Assembly: GCF_001544915.2 (NCBI RefSeq)
Contig: NZ_FCOE02000004.1
Span: forward strand, 1-64,000
Direction of reading: 5' to 3'
DNA length: 64,000 nucleotides
Source of the DNA: Caballeronia pedi
Lineage (GTDB): Bacteria; Pseudomonadota; Gammaproteobacteria; Burkholderiales; Burkholderiaceae
The number at the start of each line of letters is the position of its first letter. Position 1 is the first letter of the stretch. The notes below the pieces were generated by a model. The model worked only from the letters and a program-made list of their open reading frames with translations, was not told the DNA's origin and made no database searches. Shown here in pieces: positions 36,100 to 45,014 of this stretch. A program made the translations under genes and the position numbers.

Positions 36100-37731
36100 T
36101 TATTGCATGCCGACGCCATCGAAGCGCACGTAGCCGAGCGGCTCGATCTTCATGTTCGTCACCTTCTTGCTGACTGGCTGATAGACCGTCGAGTGCGCGA
36201 TCGGCGAGAACGGCAGTTGCTGCGCGAAGATCTGCTGCGCGTCGGTGTAAGCCTTGGTGCGCGCGGCGACGTCGGTGGTCGAACGGCCCTTCACGACGAG
36301 CTCGTCGAACGGCTTGTAGCACCACTTCGAGAAGTTGCTGCCCTTCACCGCATCGCAGCCGAGCAGCGTGCCGAGCCAGTTGTCGGGGTCGCCGTTGTCG
36401 CCGGTCCAGCCGATCAGCAGCGCATCATGTTCGCCCGCGTGCGCGCGCTTCAGATACTCGCCCCACTCGTACGACACGATGTTCGCCTTCACGCCGATCT
36501 TCGCCCAGTCGGCCTGGATCATTTCCGCCATCAGGCGCGCGTTCGGGTTGTACGCGCGTTGCACGGGCATCGCCCACAGCGTGATCTCGAAGCCGTTCGG
36601 AAAGCCCGCCTTGGCGAGCAGTTCCTTCGCCTTCGCGGTGTCGTAGGCCTGACCTTTCAGGTTCTTGTCGAAGGACCATTGAGTCGGCGGCATCGGTGCG
36701 GTGGCCGCCTGGCCCGCGCCCTGATACACGGAATCGATGATCGCCTTCTTGTTGATGGCCATGTCGAGCGCGCGGCGCACGTCGGTATTGCCGAGGTCCT
36801 TCTTCGTCACGTTGTACGCGACATAGCCTTCGTTGAAGCCCGCCTGCGACGGCGTATCGACGTTCGACACCGACTTCAGCGTCGAGATATCGCCCGGACG
36901 CGGATAGCTCATCACCTGGCATTCGTTGTTCTTCAACTTCTGCACGCGCACGGCGGCGTCCGGCGTGATCGAAAAGATCAGCTTGGAAATCTGCACCGCG
37001 TTCGGCTTCCAGTAGTCAGGATTGCCGTCGAAGCGGATGGTCGCGTCCTTCGTATAGCTGCGGAAAATGAACGGGCCCGTGCCGACCGGCTGCTGGTTGA
37101 TGTCGGCAGCCTTGCCGTCCTTCATCAGCTTGTCCGTGTACTCGGCGGACAGGATCGATGCGTATTCCATCGCCATGTTCTGGATGAACGGCGCGCTCAC
37201 TTCCTTCAGCGTGAACTTCACGGTGTACGGATCGACCTTCTCGATCTTCGAGATCAGCTTGTCCATGCCGAGGTCCGTGAAGTACGGAAACTGCACGTTG
37301 TACGCCTTGCGGAACGGATTGTTCGGATCGAGCATGCGGTTGAACGTGAAGATCACGTCATCCGCGTTGAATTCGCGCGTCGGCTTGAAGTAGGACGTGG
37401 TCTGGAACTTCACGCCGTGACGCAGATGGAACGTGTAGGTGAGGCCGTCGGACGAGACGTCCCACTTTTCCGCGAGGCCCGGCTCGACCTTCGTGCCGCC
37501 GCGCTCGAACTCGACGAGACGGTTGTACACGGTGAAGGTGTTCGCGGTGAAATCGGTGCCGGTGGTGTATTGGGCCGGATCGAAACCGGCCGGGCTGCCT
37601 TCCGAACAGTACACGAGCGTCTTGTTCGGGATGGCTGCGTTCGCCGCGCTCGCCGCGAAGAGCGATGCCGTGGCCACGGCGCCCGCGAGCGCCGACATGC
37701 GGACGGCTCGCAACAGGCTGTTTTTGTTCAT
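36100..37731 (-). CDS. dppA: Periplasmic dipeptide-binding protein DppA (solute-binding family 5)
   Basis: 543 residues with a clear Sec signal peptide (MNKNSLLRAVRMSALAG..., cleavage likely after ANA at residue 32). The mature part starts AIPNKTLVYCSEGSPAGFD and carries the family 5 blocks LAEKWDVSSDGLTYTFHLR, VQFPYF and GYVAYNVTKKDLGNTDVRRA. It binds dipeptides (possibly also heme or other small ligands, as in E. coli) and passes them to DppBC. A very strong ribosome site, GGAGGAAAC, lies directly before the ATG, fitting high expression. Confidence 0.93.
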   Translation of the reverse strand: MNKNSLLRAVRMSALAGAVATASLFAASAANAAIPNKTLVYCSEGSPAGFDPAQYTTGTDFTANTFTVYNRLVEFERGGTKVEPGLAEKWDVSSDGLTYTFHLRHGVKFQTTSYFKPTREFNADDVIFTFNRMLDPNNPFRKAYNVQFPYFTDLGMDKLISKIEKVDPYTVKFTLKEVSAPFIQNMAMEYASILSAEYTDKLMKDGKAADINQQPVGTGPFIFRSYTKDATIRFDGNPDYWKPNAVQISKLIFSITPDAAVRVQKLKNNECQVMSYPRPGDISTLKSVSNVDTPSQAGFNEGYVAYNVTKKDLGNTDVRRALDMAINKKAIIDSVYQGAGQAATAPMPPTQWSFDKNLKGQAYDTAKAKELLAKAGFPNGFEITLWAMPVQRAYNPNARLMAEMIQADWAKIGVKANIVSYEWGEYLKRAHAGEHDALLIGWTGDNGDPDNWLGTLLGCDAVKGSNFSKWCYKPFDELVVKGRSTTDVAARTKAYTDAQQIFAQQLPFSPIAHSTVYQPVSKKVTNMKIEPLGYVRFDGVGMQ

Positions 37732-38052
37732 GTTTCCTCCAAGTCGATGCCGGCTTCTGGCCGGCGTAGCGCGAGTGTACTTGATCGCACCGCCCGTTTT
37801 TCGGCGCGTGTGCGCAAAGTCGGGCGCTACCGTAGCACGAACAAAAGTGACATGCGCGCTTGGTTTTCCCCACTAGAGTTTGTCGCCGATGGCACTCCGA
37901 TAAGGGTATGTTATCGCTCATGCGCAGACGTGATAGACCGGACGACGAAATATTGCGCGCGCGGCCTTGAGCCGGCGAAAAAAGGCGAACTTCACGGGAG
38001 AAGAAACAAGAACCGCGCGACGAGCGCCGCGCGGGTGAAGCATTGATGCAGA
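37732..38052. other. Gene-free spacer holding the dppA leader
   Basis: About 320 bp between the 5' end of dppA and the 3' end of metF. On the minus strand it contains a TACACT sequence (37774-37779) that could be a -10 element without a good -35, and a small stem-loop GCCGGC-TTCTG-GCCGGC at 37749-37765 between that point and the ribosome site of dppA. The half nearest metF is A/G rich with no gene. No clear metF terminator was found. Confidence 0.4.
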
Positions 38053-38892
38053 TCAGACGCTTTTGAATCCGAGGCCTTCGCAAATCGCTTTCGAGGCCCA
38101 CGCGCCGTTGAGCGTGTAGAAATGCAGCCCTGGCGCGCCGTCGTCGACGAGACGCTGGCACAAACCCGTGACCACATCGACGCCGAATGCGCGAATCGAC
38201 TCGCGATCGTCGCCGAAGCTTTCGAGCCGGCGCGCGATCCACTTCGGCACTTCCGCGCCGCACATGTCGGAGAAGCGCATCAGTTGCGAGAAGTTGGTGA
38301 TCGGCATGATGCCCGGCACGATCGGCACGTCGACGCCGAGCTTGCGCGCTTCCTCGACAAACCTGAAGTACGAATCGGCGTTGAAGAAGTACTGCGTGAT
38401 TGCGGAATTCGCGCCCGCCTTCACCTTGCGCGCGAAGTTTTCGAGGTCCGCGCGCGGCGACTTCGATTGCGGATGAAACTCCGGATACGCGGCCACTTCG
38501 ATGTTGAACCAGTCGCCGTGCTCCTGGCGGATGAACGCCACGAGTTCGGACGCATAGCGCAACTCGCCGACTTCGCCCATGCCCGAAGGCAGATCGCCGC
38601 GCAGCGCGACGATATGACGAATGCCGTGCTCGCGGTAATTCAAAAGGATCGCGCGCAGGCTGTCCCGCGACGAGCCGATGCACGAAAGATGCGGCGCGGC
38701 CTCGAAGCCTTCCGTGGCCATTTCGAGCACGGTGTCGAGCGTGCCTTGCTGCGTGGAGCCGCCCGCGCCGAAGGTCACGGAAACGAACTTGGGCGAGAGC
38801 TTCTTGAGCTCGGCGCGGGACGCGCGCAGCTTGTCCACGCCTTCCTGCGTCTTCGGCGGGAAAAACTCGAATGAGAGTTCGATCGGTTTCAT
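38053..38892 (-). CDS. metF: 5,10-methylenetetrahydrofolate reductase
   Basis: 279 residues. N-terminal SFEFFPPKTQEG is the MetF hallmark; SVTFGAGGST, HIVALRGDLP and the C-terminal-half GIMPITNFSQLMRF fit the flavin TIM barrel. It supplies 5-methyl-THF for homocysteine methylation. It stands 25 bp after a small membrane protein gene which follows ahcY, so the methyl cycle enzymes AhcY and MetF are probably made from one SAH-riboswitch-controlled transcript. Confidence 0.95.
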   Translation of the reverse strand: MKPIELSFEFFPPKTQEGVDKLRASRAELKKLSPKFVSVTFGAGGSTQQGTLDTVLEMATEGFEAAPHLSCIGSSRDSLRAILLNYREHGIRHIVALRGDLPSGMGEVGELRYASELVAFIRQEHGDWFNIEVAAYPEFHPQSKSPRADLENFARKVKAGANSAITQYFFNADSYFRFVEEARKLGVDVPIVPGIMPITNFSQLMRFSDMCGAEVPKWIARRLESFGDDRESIRAFGVDVVTGLCQRLVDDGAPGLHFYTLNGAWASKAICEGLGFKSV

Positions 38893-38917
38893 GATGGTGG
38901 ATGATCGAGCGGCGACG

Positions 38918-39271
38918 TCAGCCGAAGTTGCGGTTCCCGAAAATGAGCGCCGACAACAGCCACGACACGATGCTGTACAGAATCGAGCCGAAGAACGCGG
39001 ACCAGAATCCCGACACTTCGAAGCCCTTCAGCAGCGACGAGCACAGCCAGAAACACAGCGCATTCACGACGAGTATGAAGACCCCGAGCGTGAGGATCGT
39101 CACCGGCAGCGTGAGGATGATGAGAAGCGGCCTCAGCACTGCATTGATGAGCCCGAGCACCACCGCGATGATGAGCGCCGTGCCAAAACTGCGGATGTGG
39201 ATCGACGGCACGAGATAGGTGATGATCAGGAGCGCGAGCGCGTTGATCAGCCATGTCAGCAGCACGGTCAT
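38918..39271 (-). CDS. Small four-helix membrane protein (phage-holin family IV / PF04020 type)
   Basis: 117 residues with about four hydrophobic segments, starting MTVLLTWLINALALLIITY, then VLGLINAVLRPLLIILTLPV and TLGVFILVVNALCFWL. This pattern and the NAVLRPLL motif mark the widespread family named after a mycobacteriophage holin; no lysis role is implied. GGAG stands eight bases before the start. It lies between ahcY and metF on the same strand. Its link to methyl metabolism, if any, is unknown. Confidence 0.85.
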   Translation of the reverse strand: MTVLLTWLINALALLIITYLVPSIHIRSFGTALIIAVVLGLINAVLRPLLIILTLPVTILTLGVFILVVNALCFWLCSSLLKGFEVSGFWSAFFGSILYSIVSWLLSALIFGNRNFG

Positions 39272-39307
39272 CGAAGGTTCTCCGGTTGATGCGTCAGCTC
39301 GCGCGCG

Positions 39308-39335
39308 CCGCACGGGAGCGCATGCCCCCGTGCGG
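39308..39335 (-). other. Stem-loop after ahcY
   Basis: Nine-base perfect stem CCGCACGGG / CCCGTGCGG with a 10-nt loop, 20 bp after the ahcY stop. No T run follows on the minus strand, so it is more likely an mRNA 3'-end stabiliser or Rho-assisted pause than a self-sufficient terminator. Confidence 0.4.
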
Positions 39336-39355
39336 ACGAACGCCGCCGCCTGCGA

Positions 39356-40777
39356 TTAATAGCGATAGTGGTTCGGCTTGAACGGGCCGTTCTTGTCGAC
39401 GCCGATATAGCCTGCCTGCTCGTCCGACAGCACGGTCAGTTCCACGCCGATGCGGCCCAGATGCAGACGCGCGACCTTCTCGTCGAGATGCTTCGGCAGC
39501 ACGTAGACCTTGTTCTCGTACTTCTTGCCTTGCGTGAACAGTTCGATCTGCGCGAGCGTCTGGTTGGTGAACGAGTTCGACATCACGAACGACGGATGGC
39601 CCGTCGCGCAGCCGAGGTTCACGAGACGGCCTTCAGCCAGAATGATGATCTTCTTGCCGTCCGGGAAGACGATGTGATCGACCTGCGGCTTGATGTTGTC
39701 CCACGTGTACTGACGCGTGGAAGCGATATCGATTTCCGAATCGAAGTGACCGATGTTGCAGACGATCGCGTTGTTGCGCATCGCCTTCATGTGGTCGTGG
39801 TTGATGACGTGGTAGTTGCCCGTCGCCGTCACGAAGATGTCGGCGCGGCTCGCGGCGTATTCCATCGTCACGACGCGGTAGCCTTCCATCGCGGCTTGCA
39901 GCGCGCAGATCGGATCGATTTCCGTGACCCACACCGTCGCGCCCAGACCGCGCAGCGATTGCGCGCAGCCCTTGCCCACGTCGCCGTAACCGGCCACGAC
40001 GGCGATCTTGCCCGCGATCATCACATCGGTTGCACGCTTGATGCCGTCCACGAGCGATTCGCGGCAGCCGTAGAGGTTGTCGAACTTCGACTTCGTGACC
40101 GAATCGTTCACGTTGATGGCCGGGAACGGCAGGCGGCCTTCCTTTTCCATCTGATACAGGCGATGCACGCCCGTGGTGGTTTCTTCCGTCACGCCCTGAA
40201 TGTGCGCGAGGCGCGTGGAATACCACGTCGGATCGGCGTCGAGGTGCGAAGCGATCGACTTGTAGAGCGCCACTTCTTCTTCGTTCGTCGGTTTCGAGAT
40301 GACCGAACGATCCTTCTCCGCCTTCGAGCCGAGAATGAGCAGCAGGGTTGCATCGCCGCCGTCATCGAGAATCATGTTGGCGAACTCGCCGTTCGGCCAT
40401 TCGAAGATGCGGTGCGAGAACTCCCAGTATTCGTCGAGCGATTCGCCCTTGAACGCGAACACCGGCGTGCCGCCCGCGGCGATGGCGGCGGCGGCGTGAT
40501 CCTGCGTCGAGAAGATGTTGCACGATGCCCAGCGCACGTCCGCGCCCAGCGCCGTGAGCGTTTCGATCAGCACGCCCGTCTGGATCGTCATGTGCAGGGA
40601 ACCGGCGACGCGCGCGCCCTTCAGCGGCTGCTGCGCCTTATATTCCTCGCGCGTCTGGATGAGACCCGGCATTTCCGTTTCGGCGATGTCGAGTTCCTTG
40701 CGGCCCCATGCGGCCAGCGACATGTCGGCGACGACGTAATCCTTGGAATTCTTGGAATCGAGAACTGCGGCGTTCAT
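39356..40777 (-). CDS. ahcY: S-adenosylhomocysteine hydrolase
   Basis: 473 residues. Blocks [37 protein letters not shown], the NAD-binding [18 protein letters not shown] and the C-terminal [18 protein letters not shown] followed by KPNHYRY are all standard. It splits SAH to adenosine and homocysteine, relieving inhibition of methyltransferases. The ATG at 40777 has GGAGG five bases upstream; a GTG just before it is in frame but overlaps that spacing. A SAH riboswitch precedes it. Confidence 0.97.
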   Translation of the reverse strand: MNAAVLDSKNSKDYVVADMSLAAWGRKELDIAETEMPGLIQTREEYKAQQPLKGARVAGSLHMTIQTGVLIETLTALGADVRWASCNIFSTQDHAAAAIAAGGTPVFAFKGESLDEYWEFSHRIFEWPNGEFANMILDDGGDATLLLILGSKAEKDRSVISKPTNEEEVALYKSIASHLDADPTWYSTRLAHIQGVTEETTTGVHRLYQMEKEGRLPFPAINVNDSVTKSKFDNLYGCRESLVDGIKRATDVMIAGKIAVVAGYGDVGKGCAQSLRGLGATVWVTEIDPICALQAAMEGYRVVTMEYAASRADIFVTATGNYHVINHDHMKAMRNNAIVCNIGHFDSEIDIASTRQYTWDNIKPQVDHIVFPDGKKIIILAEGRLVNLGCATGHPSFVMSNSFTNQTLAQIELFTQGKKYENKVYVLPKHLDEKVARLHLGRIGVELTVLSDEQAGYIGVDKNGPFKPNHYRY

Positions 40778-40810
40778 CACGCCCTCCTTTCTAAATAGTC
40801 TAGAAATGTT

Positions 40811-40929
40811 GACGTGAGCGCCGTTCGATGCGGTGGCTCAGCGGGCTTTCGATCAGCCTTCGAACCGTCCGGATTGAATGCTCCGAGCCTGGCGGCCTGT
40901 GTTTCTGGCCGTCGCAACGCTCCTCGGAA
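40811..40929 (-). ncRNA. S-adenosylhomocysteine (SAH) riboswitch in the ahcY leader
   Basis: On the minus strand the leader reads CCGAGGAGCGTTGCGACGG at its 5' part, CCAGGCTCGG in the middle and AACGGCGCTCACG at its 3' end. These are the conserved blocks of the SAH riboswitch class. CCGAG pairs with CTCGG (P1-type stem), and GAGCG with CGCTC forms the pseudoknot; a variable hairpin (GGCC...GGCC region) lies between. It sits 33 bp before the ahcY start. SAH binding is known to switch such leaders on, so ahcY and probably metF are induced when SAH builds up. Ends are approximate. Confidence 0.9.
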
Positions 40930-40939
40930 GCGAACGCCG

Positions 40940-40945
40940 ATTGTA
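40940..40945 (-). promoter_or_regulatory. Probable -10 element of the ahcY promoter
   Basis: TACAAT on the minus strand, ending about 11 bases before the first conserved riboswitch base, so that transcription would begin just ahead of the aptamer. No good -35 hexamer is visible at 16-18 bases; an activator or an extended element may help. Confidence 0.55.
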
Positions 40946-41013
40946 GCAAAGTCCCGTGGGAACGATCCGATTCTGAGACGCGCGTGGGGACTTTTCGCGG
41001 CGCTTTTCCGCGC

Positions 41014-41736
41014 TCAGAAAGGCAGCGCCGACAGCAACGGCGCGAGCAGCACCATCGCGACGCCCGCGATCATCATCGTGAGACTGGCGACGACGCCCTC
41101 TTCGCTCCCCAGTTCGCGCGCCTTGGCCGTGCCGACGCCGTGCGCCGCCGCGCCGAACAGCGCGCCACGCGCGAGCCGCGTGCGCAGCGGCACGAGCGCG
41201 AGCACGATCTCGCCGAACAGCATGCCGCACACGCCCGTCGCGATCACGAATAGCGCGGTCAGGTCCTTCGGCGCGTGGATCTTGTCGGAAACGGCGAGCG
41301 CGAAAGGCGTCGAGACCGAGCGCGTCGCGAGACTGCGCTGCAATTCCGGCGACAGATGCAGCAGCTTCGCGAGCATCAGCGATCCGCCGACCGCCACCAG
41401 AATGCCGACCGTCACGCCGACGCTCAGCGAAATCCAGTGCCGCTTGATGAGTTCGCGGTATTCGTAGATCGGCACCGCGAACGCGACCGTCGCCGGGCCG
41501 AGCAGCCACATGAGCCAGCGCGTGTCGGCGAAGTAAACGGAGTACGGAATGCGCGCCATCACGACGATCAGTGCGAGCACCGCCGGCACGGCCAGAAGCG
41601 GCGTGAGCCACGGCTGCCTGAAGCGCGCGTAGAGCTGCTTGGCCGCGAAGTACAGCGCGACGGTCAGCACGAAGCAGCCCGCCGCGATGAGGCGCGCGGC
41701 GTCGTCTTCGATGAGGGACGCGTAGAAGTGGTTCAT
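41014..41736 (-). CDS. lrgB: LrgB/CidB family membrane protein
   Basis: 240 residues, about six to seven membrane segments. The family blocks LLGPATVAFAVPIYEY, RSVSTPFALAVSD, and the C-terminal AAHGVGTAKARELG with EEGVVASL are present. LrgB/CidB proteins act with LrgA/CidA in murein hydrolase control, and in plants and bacteria related proteins move glycolate or pyruvate; which applies here is unknown. It lies 10 bp behind lrgA. An upstream in-frame start would overlap lrgA. Confidence 0.9.
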   Translation of the reverse strand: MNHFYASLIEDDAARLIAAGCFVLTVALYFAAKQLYARFRQPWLTPLLAVPAVLALIVVMARIPYSVYFADTRWLMWLLGPATVAFAVPIYEYRELIKRHWISLSVGVTVGILVAVGGSLMLAKLLHLSPELQRSLATRSVSTPFALAVSDKIHAPKDLTALFVIATGVCGMLFGEIVLALVPLRTRLARGALFGAAAHGVGTAKARELGSEEGVVASLTMMIAGVAMVLLAPLLSALPF

Positions 41737-41746
41737 GTCGGCTGAC

Positions 41747-42190
41747 TCACGCCCGTGCGGCCTGCCGTGCGACGAGCACGCGGCGCAACGCAAGATGGCG
41801 TTCGAGGCGCGCCGCACGGTCGACGGCGAACGCGACGGCCACCATCACCATCAACGTTCCGCCGACCACCACGAGCGCGAGCCGCCAGCCGTCTTCCATG
41901 AAGAGGCCGCCGTACTGAACCGCCGCGACCGCCGCCGGGATGAAGAACAGCAGCATGTCCGAGAGCAGCCAGTCCGCGCCCGCCTTCACCCAGCGCGGCG
42001 CGATGCCGCCGCAGAACAGCAGCGCGAGCAACGCGACCAGGCCGACCACGCCGCCCGGCACCGGCAACGCCAGCTTGCGCGCGACGAAATCCGCCGCGAC
42101 CCAGATCGCCGCGAGCGCGGCGGACTGCACCGCGACGCGCAGAAAGCGGCCGAAGGCGGATTGCGAAGGGGTCGTCAGGGCGGCGGACAT
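41747..42190 (-). CDS. lrgA: LrgA/CidA family membrane protein
   Basis: 147 residues with four hydrophobic segments. The conserved LALPVPGGVVGLVALLALLF and the WLLSDMLLFFIPAAVA segment are typical of the holin-like LrgA/CidA family. First gene of the lrgAB pair, divergent from a LysR regulator with 130 bp between starts; control by that regulator is likely by analogy with CidR systems. Confidence 0.9.
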   Translation of the reverse strand: MSAALTTPSQSAFGRFLRVAVQSAALAAIWVAADFVARKLALPVPGGVVGLVALLALLFCGGIAPRWVKAGADWLLSDMLLFFIPAAVAAVQYGGLFMEDGWRLALVVVGGTLMVMVAVAFAVDRAARLERHLALRRVLVARQAARA

Positions 42191-42320
42191 GGCGGGCTCG
42201 TATGCGTTGAAATCGATGAACTAGGGTTAACCTGTAGTCCGAGTATATGGTCGCTCCTTGCATAATTAAAATGAATTAAGCTTATCCAAAACATTCCGAA
42301 CTGGAATTCAGGAGCCGACG
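42191..42320. promoter_or_regulatory. Divergent promoter region between lrgA and the LysR regulator
   Basis: The 130-bp spacer holds an 8-bp palindrome GGTTAACC (42225-42232) and a markedly A/T-rich stretch around 42259-42292, in contrast to its surroundings. Both are plausible parts of LysR binding sites and promoters. On the minus strand TTGGAT and TAATTA could be -35 and -10 of lrgA, but the match is weak. Confidence 0.4.
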
Positions 42321-43265
42321 ATGGAATTGCGCGCCTTGCGGTACTTCATCGAGGTCGTGAAGCAGAAGAGCTTCACCGCCGCCGCCGAACACATGTTCGT
42401 GACCCAGCCGACCATCAGCAAAATGGTGAAGGCGCTGGAGGATGAAGTCGGGTCGCCGCTGCTGTTGCGCGAAGGTCGTCAGATGGTGCTGACCGACGCC
42501 GGGCAGATCGTCTATCAGCGCGGCGTCGAGGTGCTGGCGGCGCACGCGCGGCTGGAGGCCGAGCTGAACGATCTCGGCACTTTCGGGCGCGGCACGCTGA
42601 CGATCGGCATCCCGCCGATGGGCGGCTCGCTGTTCACGCCCGCTATCGCCGAGTTCCGGCGCCGCTATCCGAAAGTCGAACTCAAGCTGTTCGAGCGCGG
42701 CTCGAAGGCGATCGAGGCGGCGCTCATCGACGGCGAACTGGAACTGGGCGGCGTCCTGCAGCCCGTCGACACCAATATGTTCGACGTCCTGCCCGTCAGC
42801 CGGCAGATACTGTGGCTGGTCGCGTCGAAGGGTTCGCGCTGGGACGACGCGCGCGAAGTCGCACTCACCGATCTCGCTGCGGAACCGTTCGTGTTCTACG
42901 GCGAAAGCCTCGCGCTGAACGACGTCGTGCTCAACGCGTGCCGCGAGGCGGGTTTCGCGCCGACGATCGTCGGCCGCAGCGGACACTGGGATTTCATGGC
43001 AGCGCTGGTGCAGGCGGGCATCGGCATCGCGCTGCTGCCCGCGCCCTACTGCCGCCGCCTCGACGCCGACGCGTTCACCTGCCGCCCGGTCGTCGCGCCG
43101 GAGATTCACTGGGATATGGCGCTCGGCTGGCGGCGCAACGGGTATCTGTCGCACGCGGCGCGCGCGTGGATCGAAGTCGCGCGCGAAATGCTGCCGGCGA
43201 ATCTCGATCAGGATTTCATGGGCGATGGCTTTCCGCGCGCACGTCGCGCCGAGCCGGGAAAATGA
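42321..43265 (+). CDS. LysR-family transcriptional regulator, probable lrgAB regulator
   Basis: 314 residues. N-terminal helix-turn-helix MELRALRYFIEVVKQKSFTA with VTQPTISKMVKALEDEVG, then the effector domain starting at GTLTIGIPPMGG. GGAG precedes the ATG at a good distance. LysR genes beside lrgAB/cidAB (CidR) commonly respond to acetate or related overflow metabolites; control of the divergent pair here is inferred from position. A strong hairpin follows the stop. Confidence 0.92.
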   Translation: MELRALRYFIEVVKQKSFTAAAEHMFVTQPTISKMVKALEDEVGSPLLLREGRQMVLTDAGQIVYQRGVEVLAAHARLEAELNDLGTFGRGTLTIGIPPMGGSLFTPAIAEFRRRYPKVELKLFERGSKAIEAALIDGELELGGVLQPVDTNMFDVLPVSRQILWLVASKGSRWDDAREVALTDLAAEPFVFYGESLALNDVVLNACREAGFAPTIVGRSGHWDFMAALVQAGIGIALLPAPYCRRLDADAFTCRPVVAPEIHWDMALGWRRNGYLSHAARAWIEVAREMLPANLDQDFMGDGFPRARRAEPGK

Positions 43266-43300
43266 AACGCGCCGGCTTGCATTGAGCAAGCCGGCGCGTT
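43266..43300. terminator. Bidirectional terminator hairpin between convergent genes
   Basis: A perfect 15-bp stem (43266-43280 with 43286-43300, AACGCGCCGGCTTGC and its complement) with loop ATTGA, immediately after the LysR stop and 31 bp before the stop of the convergent DUF937-OmpA gene. The outer AA/TT ends give short T runs in both directions. Confidence 0.8.
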
Positions 43301-43331
43301 CCTTACAGCAACTTCCCGGGCGTTAACCGTA

Positions 43332-45014
43332 TCAGTTCAATTCCTTGAACTCGATCCGGCGATTCGCCGCGCGGCCTTCGCGCGTCGCGTTGCCGGCGAT
43401 CGGATGCGCGTCGCCGAAACCTTCCGCCGAGAGCGTATCCGCGGGCACGCCGTGCTGGATCAGATAGCTGCGCACCGCTTGCGCGCGCTTTTCCGACAAA
43501 CGGATATTCGCCGCCGGATCGCCCGAGCTGTCCGTAAAACCACCGATCTGCAACTTGATCGGCTTGCCGGATGCGTCGCAATTCTTCAGCGACTTCGCGG
43601 ATGACGCGAGTTGGTCCAGCGCGGCGCGCGGCAACGAATTCGACGCAAAGCCGAAGTTGATCGGACGCGCATTCAGTTGCTTCGCGATGTCGGCGGTGGC
43701 GCAAGACGCTGCGGCCTGGGCGTCGGAGGCGGCGAGCGCTTTGGCTGCGGCCGGGGTATCGGAAGTGATCGCCCAGCCTTCGCCGAAGGATGCCTTCAGC
43801 TTGTCCAGCCAGCCGAGCGCGGTGTCCGCGGCGCGGCCGCTCAGATCGACCTTGTCGCCCGCGATCCGCACCTGCGCGCCCGGCAGCGCCATGACCGGCA
43901 ACAGGTCGTCGAGCTTGCCGAGCCACGCGGCCGGTTTCGTGTCCGGATCGACCGTGATGTTGGCCTGGAATTTGTCCATGCCGAGCTTGACCGCGAGCAT
44001 GTCGAGCAGGTGTTGCCGCTCCTTCTCGCTGTTCACCCTGGCGGTCAGCGTAGGCATGCCCGAGGCGTCGACCGCGAAGGACATTGTCGAGTCCTTGCCC
44101 GGCAGCGCGACGGGCATCGATGCCTGACTCGCGGATGGAATCGTCGCGGCCGCGTCGGAACCGGCGGTGGTGACCGCGGCCATGTCGGTGCTCGCGTCAG
44201 ACGCCGCATCCGGCTTCGCGGCGGGCGCGGTGTCCTCCTGCTTTTCCGTCGAGCAGCCGCGTCCGAGCAGCGCCGCGAACAGCGCGAGCGCGGCGGCGAG
44301 CGCGACCCACCACCATTTCTTCTTGCCGGCGTGCTCCTTCGCGGGCGGCTCCGGAGCGGCGATGGGTTCCTGCTGCAGCGGAAACGCAGCGGCTTCGTGC
44401 GTCGCCGGATGGTCGAGATGCGCCGCCACGGCCTTCAGCCGCGAAGCGACGCCCGCGAGAAAGGCGCCGACCGAGCCGAGACCGAGCGCGTTGGCGAATG
44501 CGTCCGTCATGTTGGCGCGCACCACCGGCAACTGATGGCCGAGCAGAGCCGGAAGCTGGGCCGCCTGGCCGTTGTGCTGCGTGAGATAGCGCTTGAGCAC
44601 GCCGAAGAGCGTTGCGCCGACCACGCCGGTCAGCGTGCGCGTGGCGTTTGCCGCCACGCCCGTGTATTCGGCGATGCGCTCCGCGAGCCCGTTGAGGCTG
44701 TCGCGCGAGGCGATCGCCTCGTCGGTTTTCGCGCCGGTGTCGACGAGCGTCCTGAATCCCTCGTCCTGCACGACGAAATGCGGCAGTTCCTCCGCGATCA
44801 GCGCATTGGTGCCCGGCGACATGATCGCCGCGAACAGATTGCGCGCGCCTTCGAGCGAAGACGCCTTGTTCATCATGGCGCCGATCAGCACGGGCCCGCA
44901 CAGCGACACCACGCGCTTGGCGGATTCCGGCGCGCAGCCGATGCGCCCGGCGATGTGCTGCAACACGCTTTCTGACAAAGCGCCCTGGACGAGTTGATTG
45001 AGGTTGATGCTCAT
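43332..45014 (-). CDS. DUF937 - OmpA fusion protein with central membrane segment
   Basis: 560 residues. N-terminal DUF937 domain (about 1-200; LNQLVQGALSESVLQHIAGR, LGLGSVGAFLAGVASRL), then a lysine-flanked hydrophobic segment near 234-251 (WWWVALAAALALFAALL), an Ala/Asp/Thr-rich linker, a probable BON-like region (about 310-410), and a C-terminal OmpA peptidoglycan-binding domain (about 445-558) with GGFTDSSGDPAANIRLSEKRA and REGRAANRRIEFKEL. The Asp and Arg that clasp diaminopimelate are in place. The topology would put DUF937 in the cytoplasm and OmpA on the cell wall. A consensus-like promoter lies upstream. Confidence 0.88.
   Translation of the reverse strand: MSINLNQLVQGALSESVLQHIAGRIGCAPESAKRVVSLCGPVLIGAMMNKASSLEGARNLFAAIMSPGTNALIAEELPHFVVQDEGFRTLVDTGAKTDEAIASRDSLNGLAERIAEYTGVAANATRTLTGVVGATLFGVLKRYLTQHNGQAAQLPALLGHQLPVVRANMTDAFANALGLGSVGAFLAGVASRLKAVAAHLDHPATHEAAAFPLQQEPIAAPEPPAKEHAGKKKWWWVALAAALALFAALLGRGCSTEKQEDTAPAAKPDAASDASTDMAAVTTAGSDAAATIPSASQASMPVALPGKDSTMSFAVDASGMPTLTARVNSEKERQHLLDMLAVKLGMDKFQANITVDPDTKPAAWLGKLDDLLPVMALPGAQVRIAGDKVDLSGRAADTALGWLDKLKASFGEGWAITSDTPAAAKALAASDAQAAASCATADIAKQLNARPINFGFASNSLPRAALDQLASSAKSLKNCDASGKPIKLQIGGFTDSSGDPAANIRLSEKRAQAVRSYLIQHGVPADTLSAEGFGDAHPIAGNATREGRAANRRIEFKELN

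Noticed and set aside
35893..38046. A 717-codon plus-strand frame opposite dppA
   Set aside because: Composition is typical antisense shadow; dppA on the other strand has a signal peptide, family motifs and a perfect ribosome site.
38918..39271. A prophage remnant, suggested by the holin family name
   Set aside because: No other phage gene is near. The protein belongs to a widespread chromosomal membrane family and sits within a metabolic operon.
41014..42190. A toxin-antitoxin or phage lysis cassette at lrgA-lrgB
   Set aside because: The motifs and LysR neighbour fit the chromosomal LrgAB/CidAB family, which is common outside phages.
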